Assembly: GCA_019916065.1 (NCBI GenBank)
Contig: CM034233.1
Location: forward strand, 16,845,436 to 16,909,435
From: Vitellaria paradoxa
Lineage: Eukaryota; Streptophyta; Magnoliopsida; Ericales; Sapotaceae
Length of the DNA stretch: 64,000 nucleotides
Direction: 5' to 3'
The position numbers and the translations under genes were made by a program. The notes below the pieces were generated by a model, which did not search any database, had not been told where the DNA came from, and saw only the letters and a list, made by a program, of their open reading frames with translations. Of this stretch, positions 37,280-52,499 are shown one piece after another. Each line of letters opens with the position of its first letter. The stretch's first letter is position 1.

Positions 37280-39569
37280 GTCCCCAAGTAAGGAGTTATT
37301 CATGTCTCTGCAAGTCTACTTATATTTTCCAAGTTCATGGTGTTTCTGTTGGGAAAGTTACCCTCTTACAAAATTTGCGAGCAGAATATCAACTCTTGGG
37401 TTACATTGTAATTCGGATGGTCCTTCACGTACATTCATATTTCTACTTCCATCTCTGCCCTCTAGAAATCACTCTTGATGGTAGCTCTAGTGTATGAATT
37501 TTACTCCATGCTTTTAACTTTTGCCGTATTGATTGACTAGCTCTTCTTCTTCTTCTTCTTCTTTTTCTCCTTCTCTACTTTCCAATCTTGTATATTAATA
37601 TAACTCAATTGCAGATCAAGTTCAATAAAATTTCAATATTTTTAAGTCTTTTAGTATTTTTCCCCATCTTTTCGGTTGCCAATTAACATAGAGGTGGGAA
37701 TATTAGATATGACTTGAGAATACAGCCTATAGAGGTGAGAATATTTGATACGACCTGAGAATACATGTATATGGCAGAGACAGGAATTATTAGAAGAAAA
37801 TACGAATAAGTTAATTCGAGATTTGATATGGTTTAGAAGTAAACTGAGGCTATGTTGGTTTAAGGCTTTGTTTGCTTCAATGTAAAATTTGTTTAGAGAG
37901 AATATTTTTACTTGTGTTTTTGAAAAATATTTTACTTGTTTTTTTGAAAAATATTTTCTTGCAAAACGGGTAAATATGTTTTGTTTTTTAGAAAAAAAAA
38001 TATTTTATATTGAAACAAATGAAGCCTAAAGTACAAATAAATATGAAGACGTGGAACACAACATTGTCACCCTTATCTTAGGGGGCCGTAAAGATCAGCT
38101 TTGCTGGTGGATGTTGGATCATTCCATGCTTCATTTCAGGCCGCAAAATGCAGCACGTGGATGTTAGGCGGGATCTGGTAATCAAATGTACATGAAGGGG
38201 ACCATTGATCGGTTATTATTTAGATTGTCAATAAAGATTTGCTAATCAAATGTACATGAAAAGAACGAACAACATCTTTGTGGCCATCAAGAAGCGGACT
38301 TTCCTCTAGTCTTAAGTTTGCTTCATCATTACAAAATGTACCTTACAGTTTGGTAGCAAACTACTACGCAAACCCCCCCCCCCCTGTTTCTGACCTGTCT
38401 TTAACGTGACAGGTTAACTGCTGGGGCGTTGGCTCTTCATGTCTCCAGTGGTGCTCCCATATTTGAGCCCCCTCACATCTTGTTCATTTATAATAAGGTC
38501 AGATTCAGAATTGATCCCTAAATCCACGCCAATGCATAAGCAAAATTGCAGATTCCGCGTGCAGTGGTTGTGCTACTTCCAATCATTCAATAGACTCAGA
38601 AACATAAATAAATATATATATATATATATATGCCTTACATGCAACCATTCCCGTGATTCCTAGTGGCAGTAACACATGAGAATTAAGTATGTTTTGTTTG
38701 AACATAAATTTTGAGAATATGAGATAATTACTTTCGATTAAGTGAGTGCTTAGAAATAGAATAAAATAATTGAACCTGCATATAAAATATGCGTATCATG
38801 CATGACAACTAGGGGGAAACGAATTGATCTGGACAACTTGATTCGAGTTTGATTTGTTTGTCGTTTTAATTAAACTCGAGTGAATTCACTTTAATTGAAT
38901 TAGTCTCAAATTAAGTTCAAATAATTTAATATTTTATATTATATTATTAAATGTTAATTTATTGAATTAAATTTTAACTAAATAATAATACTTATGATTA
39001 AGGCTGTGTTTGGTTTCTTAAAAACTAACTTAAAAAAAAATCTCTAAAAATTTTTAAAAATTATTCAATTTTTTATTTTACTATATAAATTATCAACTTG
39101 AAACATATTTTATTTTATTTTTTTGGGTCACTTTAAACTCCTAAACTGGATGGCGTGTGTAGCCATCGAATCAAATTCAACCCAGGGGCGGCAACAGGCT
39201 GACCAGGTGGACCGAGCTTGTGCATCTGCTGTGTTTCCTAGAAATTGGCATGAGAAAATTGGATCAATATTCAACAGATTTTCACAATTAATATTTTACA
39301 ACCGGTAGAACCACCGTTGCTGGCTCCCTTTTTTCTTTTTTTTTTTTTTTTTTTGAGTGACATTTCATTTTCTAGTTTGAATTCAAACGTACGACAGCCT
39401 GTTCACGTACAACACGTGGCAATAGCTGATTCCATTGGACAACGTAATTCAGACAACCAGCGGCAGAGATTGCACCATCCATCCCAAGGCTGGCGGGGGG
39501 CATTTTCGTTATTCCATCCAAAAGTAAATGGCAGTTTGGAGGCAGAGGTCTTTCTTTATTTGTCCCCTC
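37280..39569. other. VPS34 3'UTR and intergenic DNA
   Basis: The 3'UTR probably runs to about 37640. The rest is non-coding. A C run lies at 38371-38384, a TA microsatellite near 38612-38632, and a MITE-like stretch near 39003-39150 (GGCTGTGTTTGGTTTCTTAA and CTAAAAATTTTTAAAAATT) has only one clear end. The last few hundred bases presumably carry the ARF promoter. Confidence 0.5.
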
Positions 39570-39629
39570 TGGTCGACGATTGTTAACTCTCCTCTGTCAT
39601 TTCGCGTTGTTCTCAGGCTTTTTCCTCCT

Positions 39630-39673
<44 letters not shown>

Positions 39674-39712
39674 GCCTACTCTCACTAGATCCCTTTGCGA
39701 AACTTCCGTCAG
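39570..39712 (+). other. 5'UTR exon of the ARF gene (predicted)
   Basis: A pyrimidine-rich leader with a (CT)16-type repeat at 39633-39664 ends at a good donor (TCCGTCAG|GTGAAATC). The first coding exon begins about 1.9 kb downstream, after an acceptor such as 41665 (TGACACAG). Plant ARF1 genes commonly have a 5'UTR intron. The 5' boundary is a guess; the donor is the better-supported edge. Confidence 0.55.
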
Positions 39713-40821
39713 GTGAAATCCTGCCTTCAATTGAAGTCCTCTTCGATCATTTGTCAATTGTTGTATTTAGATTTGTATGCGTGCTGACTCTTTGTTTTTG
39801 AGAATTTTCGCTTATTAGTCGTCACTAATATGTTTTGATAGATCTCTTGTTGGAATTGAGGTCTCTGAGGTTTTGATTTTTGAAATTTAATTAATTTTCG
39901 GAATTAGTTCCGGAAAATTTTTTTTTTTTTAATTTGAAATTGGAGGTTATTGAGCGAGATTTGATTTTGTTTGAGCTATATATTGCCGATTTGTAATTTG
40001 GTTTGGCGTTTTTATGCTTGTTGCTTTGGATTATTTGGAAATGTTCTAGTTTGTTTTGATCTAATTATTTGTGTTGAAAATGTTTTGATCCGTGTGACTT
40101 GCAGTAAAGGAACGAATGTGTTAAAGAGTCTGAATTCATAATGTGCGTTAAATCGTCCTTTTCAACTCATTTTAACGTGACGGTGTATGCCTCTTCAGAT
40201 CCATTGATCTGATGAGCTTCTTGATAGATTTGCTTTTAATTTTGTTTAGACGGGGCGAAAATTTGTGTTTGGCGATGTTATGGGGTGACCAAAGGGAAAT
40301 ATCCTTTCAATTTAGGCCTCATCACTCATCCCTATCTTTCTTTCTCCCATCTTGGGCTCCTCATGTTTGATCTACTGTAAAAGCTTTCTCCATCTTTAGA
40401 CACACAAGTTTCTATATATGTTCGAAAATGTGTGGTATTCTTCTCATATATTTTCTCTTGTAATGAATACAATCTTATAGCGAGCTGTTTAATGACCGAC
40501 TTAGAGACTATTTGCTGATTGCTTGACTTCAATTCATGGAAACCATCTCCGGTCCTTTGAAGTTCTCTCGTTGTTTCCCCAAATTTGCAGGCATTCAGCA
40601 GCACTTTATATAGTTGATTTGATTTTGTTTATTGTTGAATTAGGATTTCAGTTTGTGCTTTGTGGTTTTAATTTGTTTTGGAGTTTTTTTATTTATAATG
40701 TTCTAATCTGAAGATTTTGTGTAGAAATTATTGCAGTCCAGAATTTGGTTATTTGTGAGGAATCAGTGTGAAATGATGTATGGTGGAGCCTAAAACGACT
40801 AAATTGTAACTTCTTTTCCTA

Positions 40822-41600
40822 TTTTTTTCCCCTGATGAATAAAAAGCAATATATTATGTTAAGGCATCAAGGGGATGCTGCTTAAGGCTAAGCCTAAGGC
40901 AATACGTCCAGACTCTCAGCCTAGGAACAAAAAACTTAGTAAATTTGGCTCCCTACAACTATGTAATCTCCTATACAAATTAGGTAAAAAAAAAAAAGTT
41001 TTTCAACCTATAAGGTGGAAGTTCCATCCCTTAGAATGATCTTCTATTTTGTTCAATCTACGTAATCCAGCTTAAACAAAATGGAATATTTCTTCATACT
41101 TTCCTCCTTTTCCTAGGTTGGAACCCCACCAAGAAACAATAGTTTGCACATCTCATTTGGGGAACTCATTTTTTATTTTATTTTTTTAAAACAGTCATTT
41201 GGGGAACATTCACTCCATACAAAAATTAGATAACGACAAAAACCCATGATTCACTTGTCCACTCGCAATGCACAAAAAGGCGATCAAGACTATACATCCC
41301 TTTTGTACAGACATCAATTAACTACAATTTTCCTCCTAGCAATGAGGTTGGCAATGGTACCATGAACCAAGCACTAAAAATAAGCAACATTTTGTGTTTC
41401 CAGACGACCAAATATACTTCCAAGGAAAATCCACCCCTTCGCTGCTAACTTTTGGAGGATAAAAGGACTTTACCTCAAATGTTCCTGATTTAAATTGTAC
41501 ATCATTTTTGGTTGACAACATGCGATAACATGCCTTTAACTTTAGATCCATTTGATCTTGTGACATTTTGGAAGAATAATTGTTGGTTTTGCTTTGCTGT
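40822..41600 (-). mobile_element. Degraded L1-type LINE in the ARF 5'UTR intron
   Basis: On the minus strand a frame reads SGTFEVKSFY, then DFPWKYIWSSGNTKCCLFLV. This corresponds to the start of the zf-RVT region of L1 ORF2 (typically G.FSVKSFY ... P.K.IW). Further along, in other frames, come remnants of the Cys/His part (FVHCEWTSESW). The 3' end is A-rich at about 40822-40830. Multiple stops and shifts show it is dead. Confidence 0.6.
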
Positions 41601-41712
41601 GATTGTGATTGTAAAGATTGATGGTGCTTTTTGTTAGTGGATCTCAATATTTTTTGCTGACACAGGTGAAATTTTGTGTTCATATATAGGGATTGCCACC
41701 AAAAGGAAAAAA

Positions 41713-45075
<3,363 letters not shown>

Positions 45076-46702
45076 GGTAATGTGGAATCTTCTTGTGGGG
45101 GTGATCCTGGATGCAGGGCGGCTTTTATCTAGTCTCTTTTTCTTATTTCTTACCTTGGTCAAATGGTGTTATGAATTTCAATATTTTTTTTTTTCCCTAA
45201 AAGGCATTTTGCTTTTCATTTAGGATTTTAAAATGGCCTATGTCTAATAGAATGGCGGTGGGAGAAATGTACTTGCAAACATTGTTTAGATTTGAATATA
45301 ATGCTTATAATTGTTAAGTGAGAAGGCTAATGCGATATTGGAACGCCCTTTTGAGATAGTTCAATACATTAGTGGTCTTGTATGTGTCATGCATTAACGA
45401 CATTTTCAGTCGGATCGATTTTAAGGTGCATTTGGAGTCCATACATAATAAGGCAAATCTTGGTGCTGTTAAATTTGTATACTGTGTAGGAACATGGCTT
45501 GTGTTTTAGTTGCAAGTGATTTCCAGCGGGGCATTTACTTAATTTTACCAGAAGAATAATTCAGGAAAAAAAAATTTAATTAGCATGGGGTGGCAATCAC
45601 AATTTTGCAATTAAATTGTTACTTTGCAGTTTTTTTTTTTTTTTGGGGGGGGGGTCTGGGGCTTGGATGATGAGCTCACAACAATTTTTTGGTTATATTT
45701 TTGGTGAGATTCCATGGTATCATGGCATTACCCCCATCAAGAATTGAGGCCAGAGTTTTGAATAAAGATGTGCCGAAGTTTCGGTATCTAAAATTTTTAA
45801 TCATTAAATATGACATCCATAATAATTTTGGTGGTAAGAAAGGAGTTTTTTTTTTTTTTTTTTCTTTCCCTCCTTCTAATCACGAATGATTTTTCGAGGG
45901 AATAAAAAATATTTATTTGTTCATGATTATATCGTTTATAACGATGGATTTAACACTAAAAATATTTTAAATATATCGTTGTAAATAATGAATTTAGTTG
46001 GTGTATTGGTTAAAGATTATATATTTTTTGTAAATGGGTTTGGAGAATTATTGAGTTATATATCTAACTATTGACGGCAAAAGGTTAGTTGGCATTTTTT
46101 AGAATGGCTTTATTTAAATTAAAAATTTGTCAAGAAATTGAAAAAGAGAATAAAAAAGATTTAAAATTACTCATGTTTGATCAGTAGTAAAAAAAAAAAA
46201 AGTATAGAATTTGAGAAATTAAAATAAATAGATTAAAAATTAATTTATTGATTAATATCTTTTTTAATTTTTTTAATTCACTTAAATAAATTCATGAATT
46301 TAAAATTTGTATTTTTAGATTTTTTTCTCTTTTTCTCTTCCCTTCCCTTCCCTTTTTTTTTTTTAAATAAATTCTCAATCCAAAAAAGAGGCCCACGAAC
46401 CACCACTAGTCATTTTTTTTTTTTTTAAAAAAATGATGAGAACAATGGGCAAAAAGATTAAGATGAAATTTCAAAGAATTAGAGTATATTAGGAGGCGTA
46501 TACGCAAGAGAAGGGAGTATGGAAGCAGGCATACCCAAGTATGAATGAGAGGCTTATCCTCAATTTCTGGTTTACTACACACATCTTGGGTTTTGTTGTC
46601 ATCCGACTGGGCCAATCAATGCCACTTGCATTACGTGACGAGTATACAAGGGGAGAAGATTTCAATCCAAGGGGTAGGGTCTCCGACCTAATTTTATTGA
46701 CT
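45076..46702. other. ARF 3'UTR and intergenic DNA
   Basis: The first ~250 bp are probably the ARF 3'UTR. T-then-G homopolymers occur at 45632-45655 and T runs at 45847-45863 and 46412-46426. No gene is recognised. It ends at the target duplication of the left Mutator-like element. Confidence 0.5.
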
Positions 46703-46711
46703 TTCATTTTT
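46703..46711. repeat. 9-bp target-site duplication, left MULE, copy 1
   Basis: TTCATTTTT here is repeated exactly at 49637-49645, on the other side of the element 46712-49636. Confidence 0.85.
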
Positions 46712-46750
46712 CGGAAAATTGTATCCGAGTCATACTTGGTAATCTTTTAA

Positions 46751-47372
46751 TAGGGATGTCAACGGGGCGGGTATGGAGCGGGTATGACCTTTTCCGTCCC
46801 CGTTTAGTAATACCTTTACCCGTTCCCGTCCCCATCCCCGTTTCGGGGAAAAAAATTTTTCCCATACCCGTCTCCACAAAATAATGAATTCCCCATCTCC
46901 ATCCCCGTTTACCCGCGAAGGATATTAATTATTACAAATTATATATTACATGTATAAAATAATATTTAAAATTATTATAAATATTATATATTAAATAAAA
47001 AAATATATTACATATATATATTAAATAAAATTAAAAATATATATATAATATTTGACTTTGACTGATGCACTTAACCAAAGATGAAGTGGTCTGTATTTAT
47101 TACTTCACAAGACCTTCATTTCTTTGTGAGAAACCGATGTGGGACTTCTAAAAGAGTCACTACACTAACAAAATTAACAAAAAAATAATTAAACGGATAC
47201 GGGGCGGGGTGGAGACTACCGTACCCGTCCCCGTACCCGTCCCCGTCCCATACCCGTGCGGGTAACATTTTAAATCTCCATACCCGTCCCCGTTCCCGCT
47301 ATTAATCCCCATACCCTCCCCGAACGGGGTGAAGCGGGTACCCACCGGGTACGGGTATATTTGACATCCATA
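46751..47372. mobile_element. Non-autonomous hAT element nested in the left MULE
   Basis: The ends are TAGGGATGTCAAC and, reverse-complemented, TATGGATGTCAAA. They are flanked by a perfect 8-bp duplication TCTTTTAA (46743-46750 and 47373-47380), the hallmark of hAT elements. Subterminal regions on both sides are rich in CCCGT/ACGGG motifs, and the middle is AT-rich. The 622 bp contain no transposase. The right MULE copy at 58201-58220 shows the uninterrupted site with a single TCTTTTAA, confirming the boundaries. Confidence 0.88.
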
Positions 47373-47757
47373 TCTTTTAAAGTTATTAGTCACACTCAAA
47401 AAAATATTGCTTTTAAGTCACATTAATGTGAAAAGTTTTGTATTTAAGTCATACTTTTGAGTGGGTCCCACGAGTTTGTTTTGAATATAATTTATAATAT
47501 GACCTAAATGCCCTTTTTCTATAATTAAGTGAGATGGATTGCCGAAAATTATGGAACCGAAAATCACGTTTTCCGTTTTTGTTTCATTCCTTATCAATTG
47601 CGTGAACATATAGTGAGATAAAATCTGTTAAAGGATTATATACGAAGAAATACACACGGATTACGCGAGTTTGTGCTGTAAGATTAACGTCGATCGAATG
47701 AATATATACAGATTTGGATTACGTATTTAAACACATGACTGCGGTACTGTTTTTTTT

Positions 47758-49138
47758 AGGATGCATGCTCGTTCAAAAACAGTACCGCGTTCAAAAACAG
47801 TACCGCATGACTCTATCATACAAACATCATATGTAAATCAAAAAAATAGTTCACATATCAAACGAATAATCGACAGTACCGCATGTATGACAGTATCACA
47901 TGTCTACGGTACTGTTTTTTTTAGGATGCATGCTCATTCAAAAACAGTACCGCACGACTCTATCATGCAAACATCACATGTAAACACAAAAATAGTTCAC
48001 ATATCAAACGAATGACCGACAGTACCGCATGTGTGACACTACCGCATGTGTCTGCGGTACTGTTTTTTTTAGGATGCAAGCTCGTTCAAAAACAGTACCG
48101 CATGACTCTATCATACAAACATCACATGTAAACACAAAATAGTTCACATATCAAACGAATAACCGACAGTACCGCATGTGTGACAGTACCACATGTCTGC
48201 GGTACTGTTTTTTTTAGGATGCATGCTCGTTCAAAACAGTACCGCACGACTCTATCATGCAAACATCACATGTAAACACAAAAATAGTTCACATATCAAA
48301 CGAATGACCGACAGTACCGCATGTGTGACAGTACCACATGTCTGCGGTACTGTTTTTTAGGATGGATGCTCGTTCAAAAACAGTACCGCACGACTCTATC
48401 ATGCAAACATCACATGTAAACACAAAATAGTTCACATATCAAACGAATGACCGACAGTACCGCATGTGTGACAGTACCACATGTCTGCGGTACTGTTTTT
48501 TTAGGATGCATGCTCGTTCAAAAACAGTACCGCACGACTCTATCATGCAAACATCACATGTAAACACAAAAATAGTTCACATATCAAACGAATGACCGAC
48601 AGTACCGCATGTGTGACACTACCGCATGTGTCTGCGGTACTGTTTTTTTTAGGATGCATGCTCGTTCAAAAACAGTACCGCACGACTCTATCATGCAAAC
48701 ATCACATGTAAACACAAAAATAGTTCACATATCAAACGAATAACCGACAGTACCGCATGTGTGACAGTACCACATGTCTGCGGTACTGTTTTTTTAGGAT
48801 GCATGCTCGTTTAAAAACAGTACCGCACGACTCTATCATGCAAACATCACATGTAAACACAAAAATAGTTCACATATCAAACGAATGACTGACAGTACCG
48901 CATGTGTGACAGTACCACATGTCTGCGGTACTGTTTTTTTTAGGATGCATGCTCGTTCAAAAACAGTACCGCACGACTCTATCATGCAAACATCACATGT
49001 AAACACAAAAATAGTTCACATATCAAACGAATAACCGACAGTACCGCATGTGTGACAGTACCACATGTCTGCGGTACTGTTTTTTTTAGGATGCATGCTC
49101 GTTCAAAAACAGTACTGCATGACTATATCATGCAAAGA
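47758..49138. repeat. Tandem array of ~145-bp units inside the left MULE
   Basis: Units start AGGATGCATGCTCG at 47758, 47923, 48071, 48216, 48359, 48503, 48651, 48796, 48942 and 49088. That is nine full copies and a partial one, with periods of 143-148 bp except the first (165 bp, from an internal duplication of the CAGTACCGC phrase). Each unit carries four copies of a CAGTACCGC-like core, three in one orientation and one in the other. CAGTACCACATG facing TGCGGTACTG forms an imperfect palindrome. Units are highly alike, suggesting recent homogenisation. Confidence 0.92.
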
Positions 49139-49636
49139 ATGGTGCTGTTTTAATGAGGTACTATTTTTTTATACGGTACTGTTTTATTATGTGGTACTGT
49201 TTTATTATGTGGTACTGTTTTTATGCGGTACTGTTTTTATGCGATAATGTTTTATTGTGGTATTATTTTTTATGCGGTATTGTTTTATTATGTGGTACTA
49301 TTTTCCTTAATAGTTTTGATTTTGTTTCCAAAATCAGTTTTGCTTATTTTGTAAAGAAGATGAAAAGTCGCGGAATTAGGTTTTTCTCAAACAGTTTTGA
49401 TTTTGTTTCCAAAAATCAGTTTTACTTGCTTTATAAAGAGGATGGAAAGTCACGGAAGTTATGAGTAAAGTGTGCACTATTTTCGGATAAAACTGGCAGT
49501 TTTGAAATGTAGTGAAAAACGCGTGATATCCTTTTTGGTCTTTTTGTTGCAAGTGTGACTTATTCACAAATAAGATTTTTAGGTATGACTTAAATTTTTA
49601 TAAGTTCATAAATAGTGACCGACCTCCAAAAACCCC

Positions 49637-49645
49637 TTCATTTTT
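49637..49645. repeat. 9-bp target-site duplication, left MULE, copy 2
   Basis: TTCATTTTT, identical to 46703-46711. Confidence 0.85.
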
Positions 49646-50390
49646 CTTGCTCTCGTCAATTGGGCTCCGCGAGAAAGAGAGAGAGAGAGAGAGAGGCGTC
49701 ATCACTTAAACACCGCATTTTCTTTTGGCCCAAAAAACCCACTTGTTTCCCTGTGCTTTTGTAGTATTTGATTAATCATTTTTACTTAAAAGATGGTGTT
49801 TGAAAACAAAAAGAGAAAGAGAAAAAAAAAAAAAAATTCTGGCAGCAGTAGTGCTTTCCACACGTTTTCTTTCAAATTAAAGAATCTCCTAGAAAAGATT
49901 ATAAATTTTTTTTGATAGTTAATATATATATATACACACACACTTAAAATGTGATTAATCATATTGTATTTTTGAAAAAAAAATATTTCCATTTATGTAA
50001 AAGTAGGAATGGAACAAAAAAAAAATATATCAAATTGGTGATTAAAAGCCATATTAGAGCAAAAAGCTATGTGCGGTTCTGCCTTAAAAAAAAATAATAC
50101 TAATTACAGTGAATTTTTAATAAATTGCCCAAGACATGCTCGTATTTAAATATAAAAATAGATACGTAGATATTTATTATAATTTTAATAATCGTGAAAG
50201 TCTTTTTTCAATTAATTATGAATAAGTTATTCGTGATATTTCTACACTTGTCCATATATTGCGAGTTCAAACAGGAGTAGTGTTTAAATGGGAGCTCTTG
50301 TCCTGGGGATCAATGTGTCCCTCTCTTGCCACTTACCGGCCAGAAGGACCACTGCTACCATTGTCATGGGCGAAGTGCTTTGGACCTCTC

Positions 50391-50423
<33 letters not shown>

Positions 50424-52495
50424 AGTTTTAATATATGTGCTGCACGAAACACTGATGTGTCAACTATTTTGATATATCAATTTTTTTTCCGTATATTATA
50501 TGATTAATCACTTAAAATTTTATTAAAATAATACGAGCAAACTTGTTTGACGCTAGAGAAACTAATATGATAAAGAATTCAGTTAAATCTGGTTCTAAGT
50601 AGACAATAATATGTTTTTTAATCGAAAAGAACACAAATAGTGGAAGAATTCTAAAAATCTCAATAAATATTATTAATTGAATTAACAAATTAAATATGAG
50701 ATTATAGGCAAGACATGTAATAGCAAACTAATACTAATATATTGGAATCATATTCAATTTCCTAAACTCTTCTCATTGAAAAATAAAAATAAATAAAGAA
50801 ACATCGATCTTAAAAATTAATTAGAATATGTTTACAAATAAAATTCTACCTTTAATCACTTTTCTCTATCACGTGATCTACGTCAGACTTTTCATCTTGA
50901 AAAAACTCATTTGCAAGTTTAAAATGTAAGAGATGTGAGTCGATAAAGTAAAAAAAAAAATCATAAACTGTGGATGAATTGAAATTTTTTATATTGCTAG
51001 AATCATAACAAAATAAATTAATTTTAATTTACTTAAATATTCACTCTCCATCTTTTGAGAATTGATAATTTTATCTTTTCATTGAGCAGAAAGTGAATCC
51101 ATATTACAATTCTCACCGAGAAAACTAATAAATTCTATTCTCATAAAATTTTGAATCTTATCCTTTTAAACTAATTATAATTTCTTGCTCCAAAAAATAA
51201 TTAATTCCAAATTTAGACAATCTGCGAAGATATTATGCACAAATCAAAAGTCTCGTATATAATTTCTCAAATTGTTAGTTTACCTCATGCACAAATTGAA
51301 TGAATAATAGAGTTAAAGATCATTGTATGTTTTAGTTAAACTTGCATGTATGCACTATATCTCTCCGATCACTGATTCATCGGGAGATTTCTGGAGGAAT
51401 ATAATATATTGCTTTCAATACGGTTTACATAATGGGTTGGGCAAGATTCCTTCTTTTCTAAAGCCAATAGTGCAGTTCCAGTCTTTTGAACTTTCTATTG
51501 ATTCAGGAAATTAACAGTAGTAAAGAGTTAAGATCTGATATAACAATAAAGAAGTAATAAAAATTAGAATAAAGAAACAAAGATTGCAAGACCCAAAAGA
51601 GTTTAAGCATGCATGTGGCTCTAAGCCAAAGTGCTACGGGTGCAAATAATTGAGGATGGAGGTGATGATATGTATATATACGTACACCCACACACTGAAA
51701 TTTTGATACAAAAGTTCATGAAAAAAGAGTTGAGTTGTCGTTGTTTTGCAATTAATCTACAATATCTTCGTCAAAGAATACTCTCTCAAAGGTATATATT
51801 AAAAGCACTCTAATTCCCTTCAAAAAAAAAAAAAAAACTCTTACGTAACAAATTGTTACTGATCGATCTACGTACTTAGCTATTTGCACACTCAGTTGCT
51901 CAGTCATTACAAGGCACTTGAATGAACACCGTGATGCTTATTATTATTATTATATTATTATATTATTATAACGAGTAACTCAAAAAAAAAAAAAAAGTCA
52001 CATTAAGAGTAAATCCCTTGTAAAACAATTCATATATGACCCATGAAGAGCCAAATGAAATATAAACTATAAACTTGACATATATACTGTTAGTACAAAA
52101 ATAACCTTGGTCACGTGACGTACTTCCGAACACAATAAAAAAGTGCTCCTCACGGAATAAATAATTGAAAAATTGCTAAAAACAGTTCTTACCATGCTTT
52201 GAGACAAAATTGGTGTGAACCTAACCATGAATGCAAAATAGTAATAAATAAATTAAATTTATTGCTTACCACGAAAGCAAAATAGTAATAAACTGAATTT
52301 ATTGTCTAAAAGTTAACTTAGTTAGTTAATCTTTATAAGTGACAGAAAGATGTGATGTTTAGGCATATCTAAAGGGGGAATCAAGTTTACTCAGACACTG
52401 TTTTAAAAATTAGGGAAAAAAATTATATTATTTTATGCAAAGCAGGTCCAAAAAATACTCGTAAATTGCTTACATAAGGCAACACTTAGATATTA
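49646..52495. other. AT-rich non-coding DNA between the MULE and the kinase pseudogene
   Basis: No gene is recognised. Microsatellites include GA near 49676-49694, TA then CA at 50391-50422, and an ATT run at 51939-51972. Upstream exons of the receptor kinase fragment that follows are not detectable here. Confidence 0.5.
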
Positions 52496-52499
52496 TTGT

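Larger units (their letters stand above)
46712..49636 (+). mobile_element. Non-autonomous Mutator-like element, left copy
   Basis: The element begins CGGAAAATTGTATCCGAG and ends CCAAAAACCCC, flanked by a perfect 9-bp duplication TTCATTTTT. Such 9-bp duplications are typical of Mutator-like elements. It is 2,925 bp, or about 2,295 bp without the nested hAT and its duplication. Its layout is: end region, ~145-bp tandem array (47758-49138), a stretch of short GCGGTACTGTTTTAT repeats (49139-49300), then a distal part with a duplicated AGTTTTGATTTTGTTTCC phrase. The two termini are only weakly similar as inverted repeats, though both subterminal regions share AGTCATACxT and AGTCACACT motifs. No transposase is present. 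The copy at 56393-58245 is the same element in opposite orientation. Confidence 0.82.

Noticed and set aside
39509..39757. Arg/Glu-repeat ORF on the minus strand
   Set aside because: It is the reverse translation of the CT microsatellite in the ARF leader.
47160..47399. Gly/Thr-rich ORF GTGTGTGT-type
   Set aside because: It lies within the CCCGT-rich subterminal part of the nested hAT element and spans its boundary; a repeat translation, not a gene.
47758..49138. CRISPR-like array
   Set aside because: Units are ~145-bp near-identical tandem copies with no unique spacers, in a plant nuclear context within a transposon.
48996..49464. Cys/Tyr/Phe-rich ORFs at the end of the repeat array
   Set aside because: They translate the GCGGTACTGTTTTAT short repeats; the composition is purely repeat-driven.
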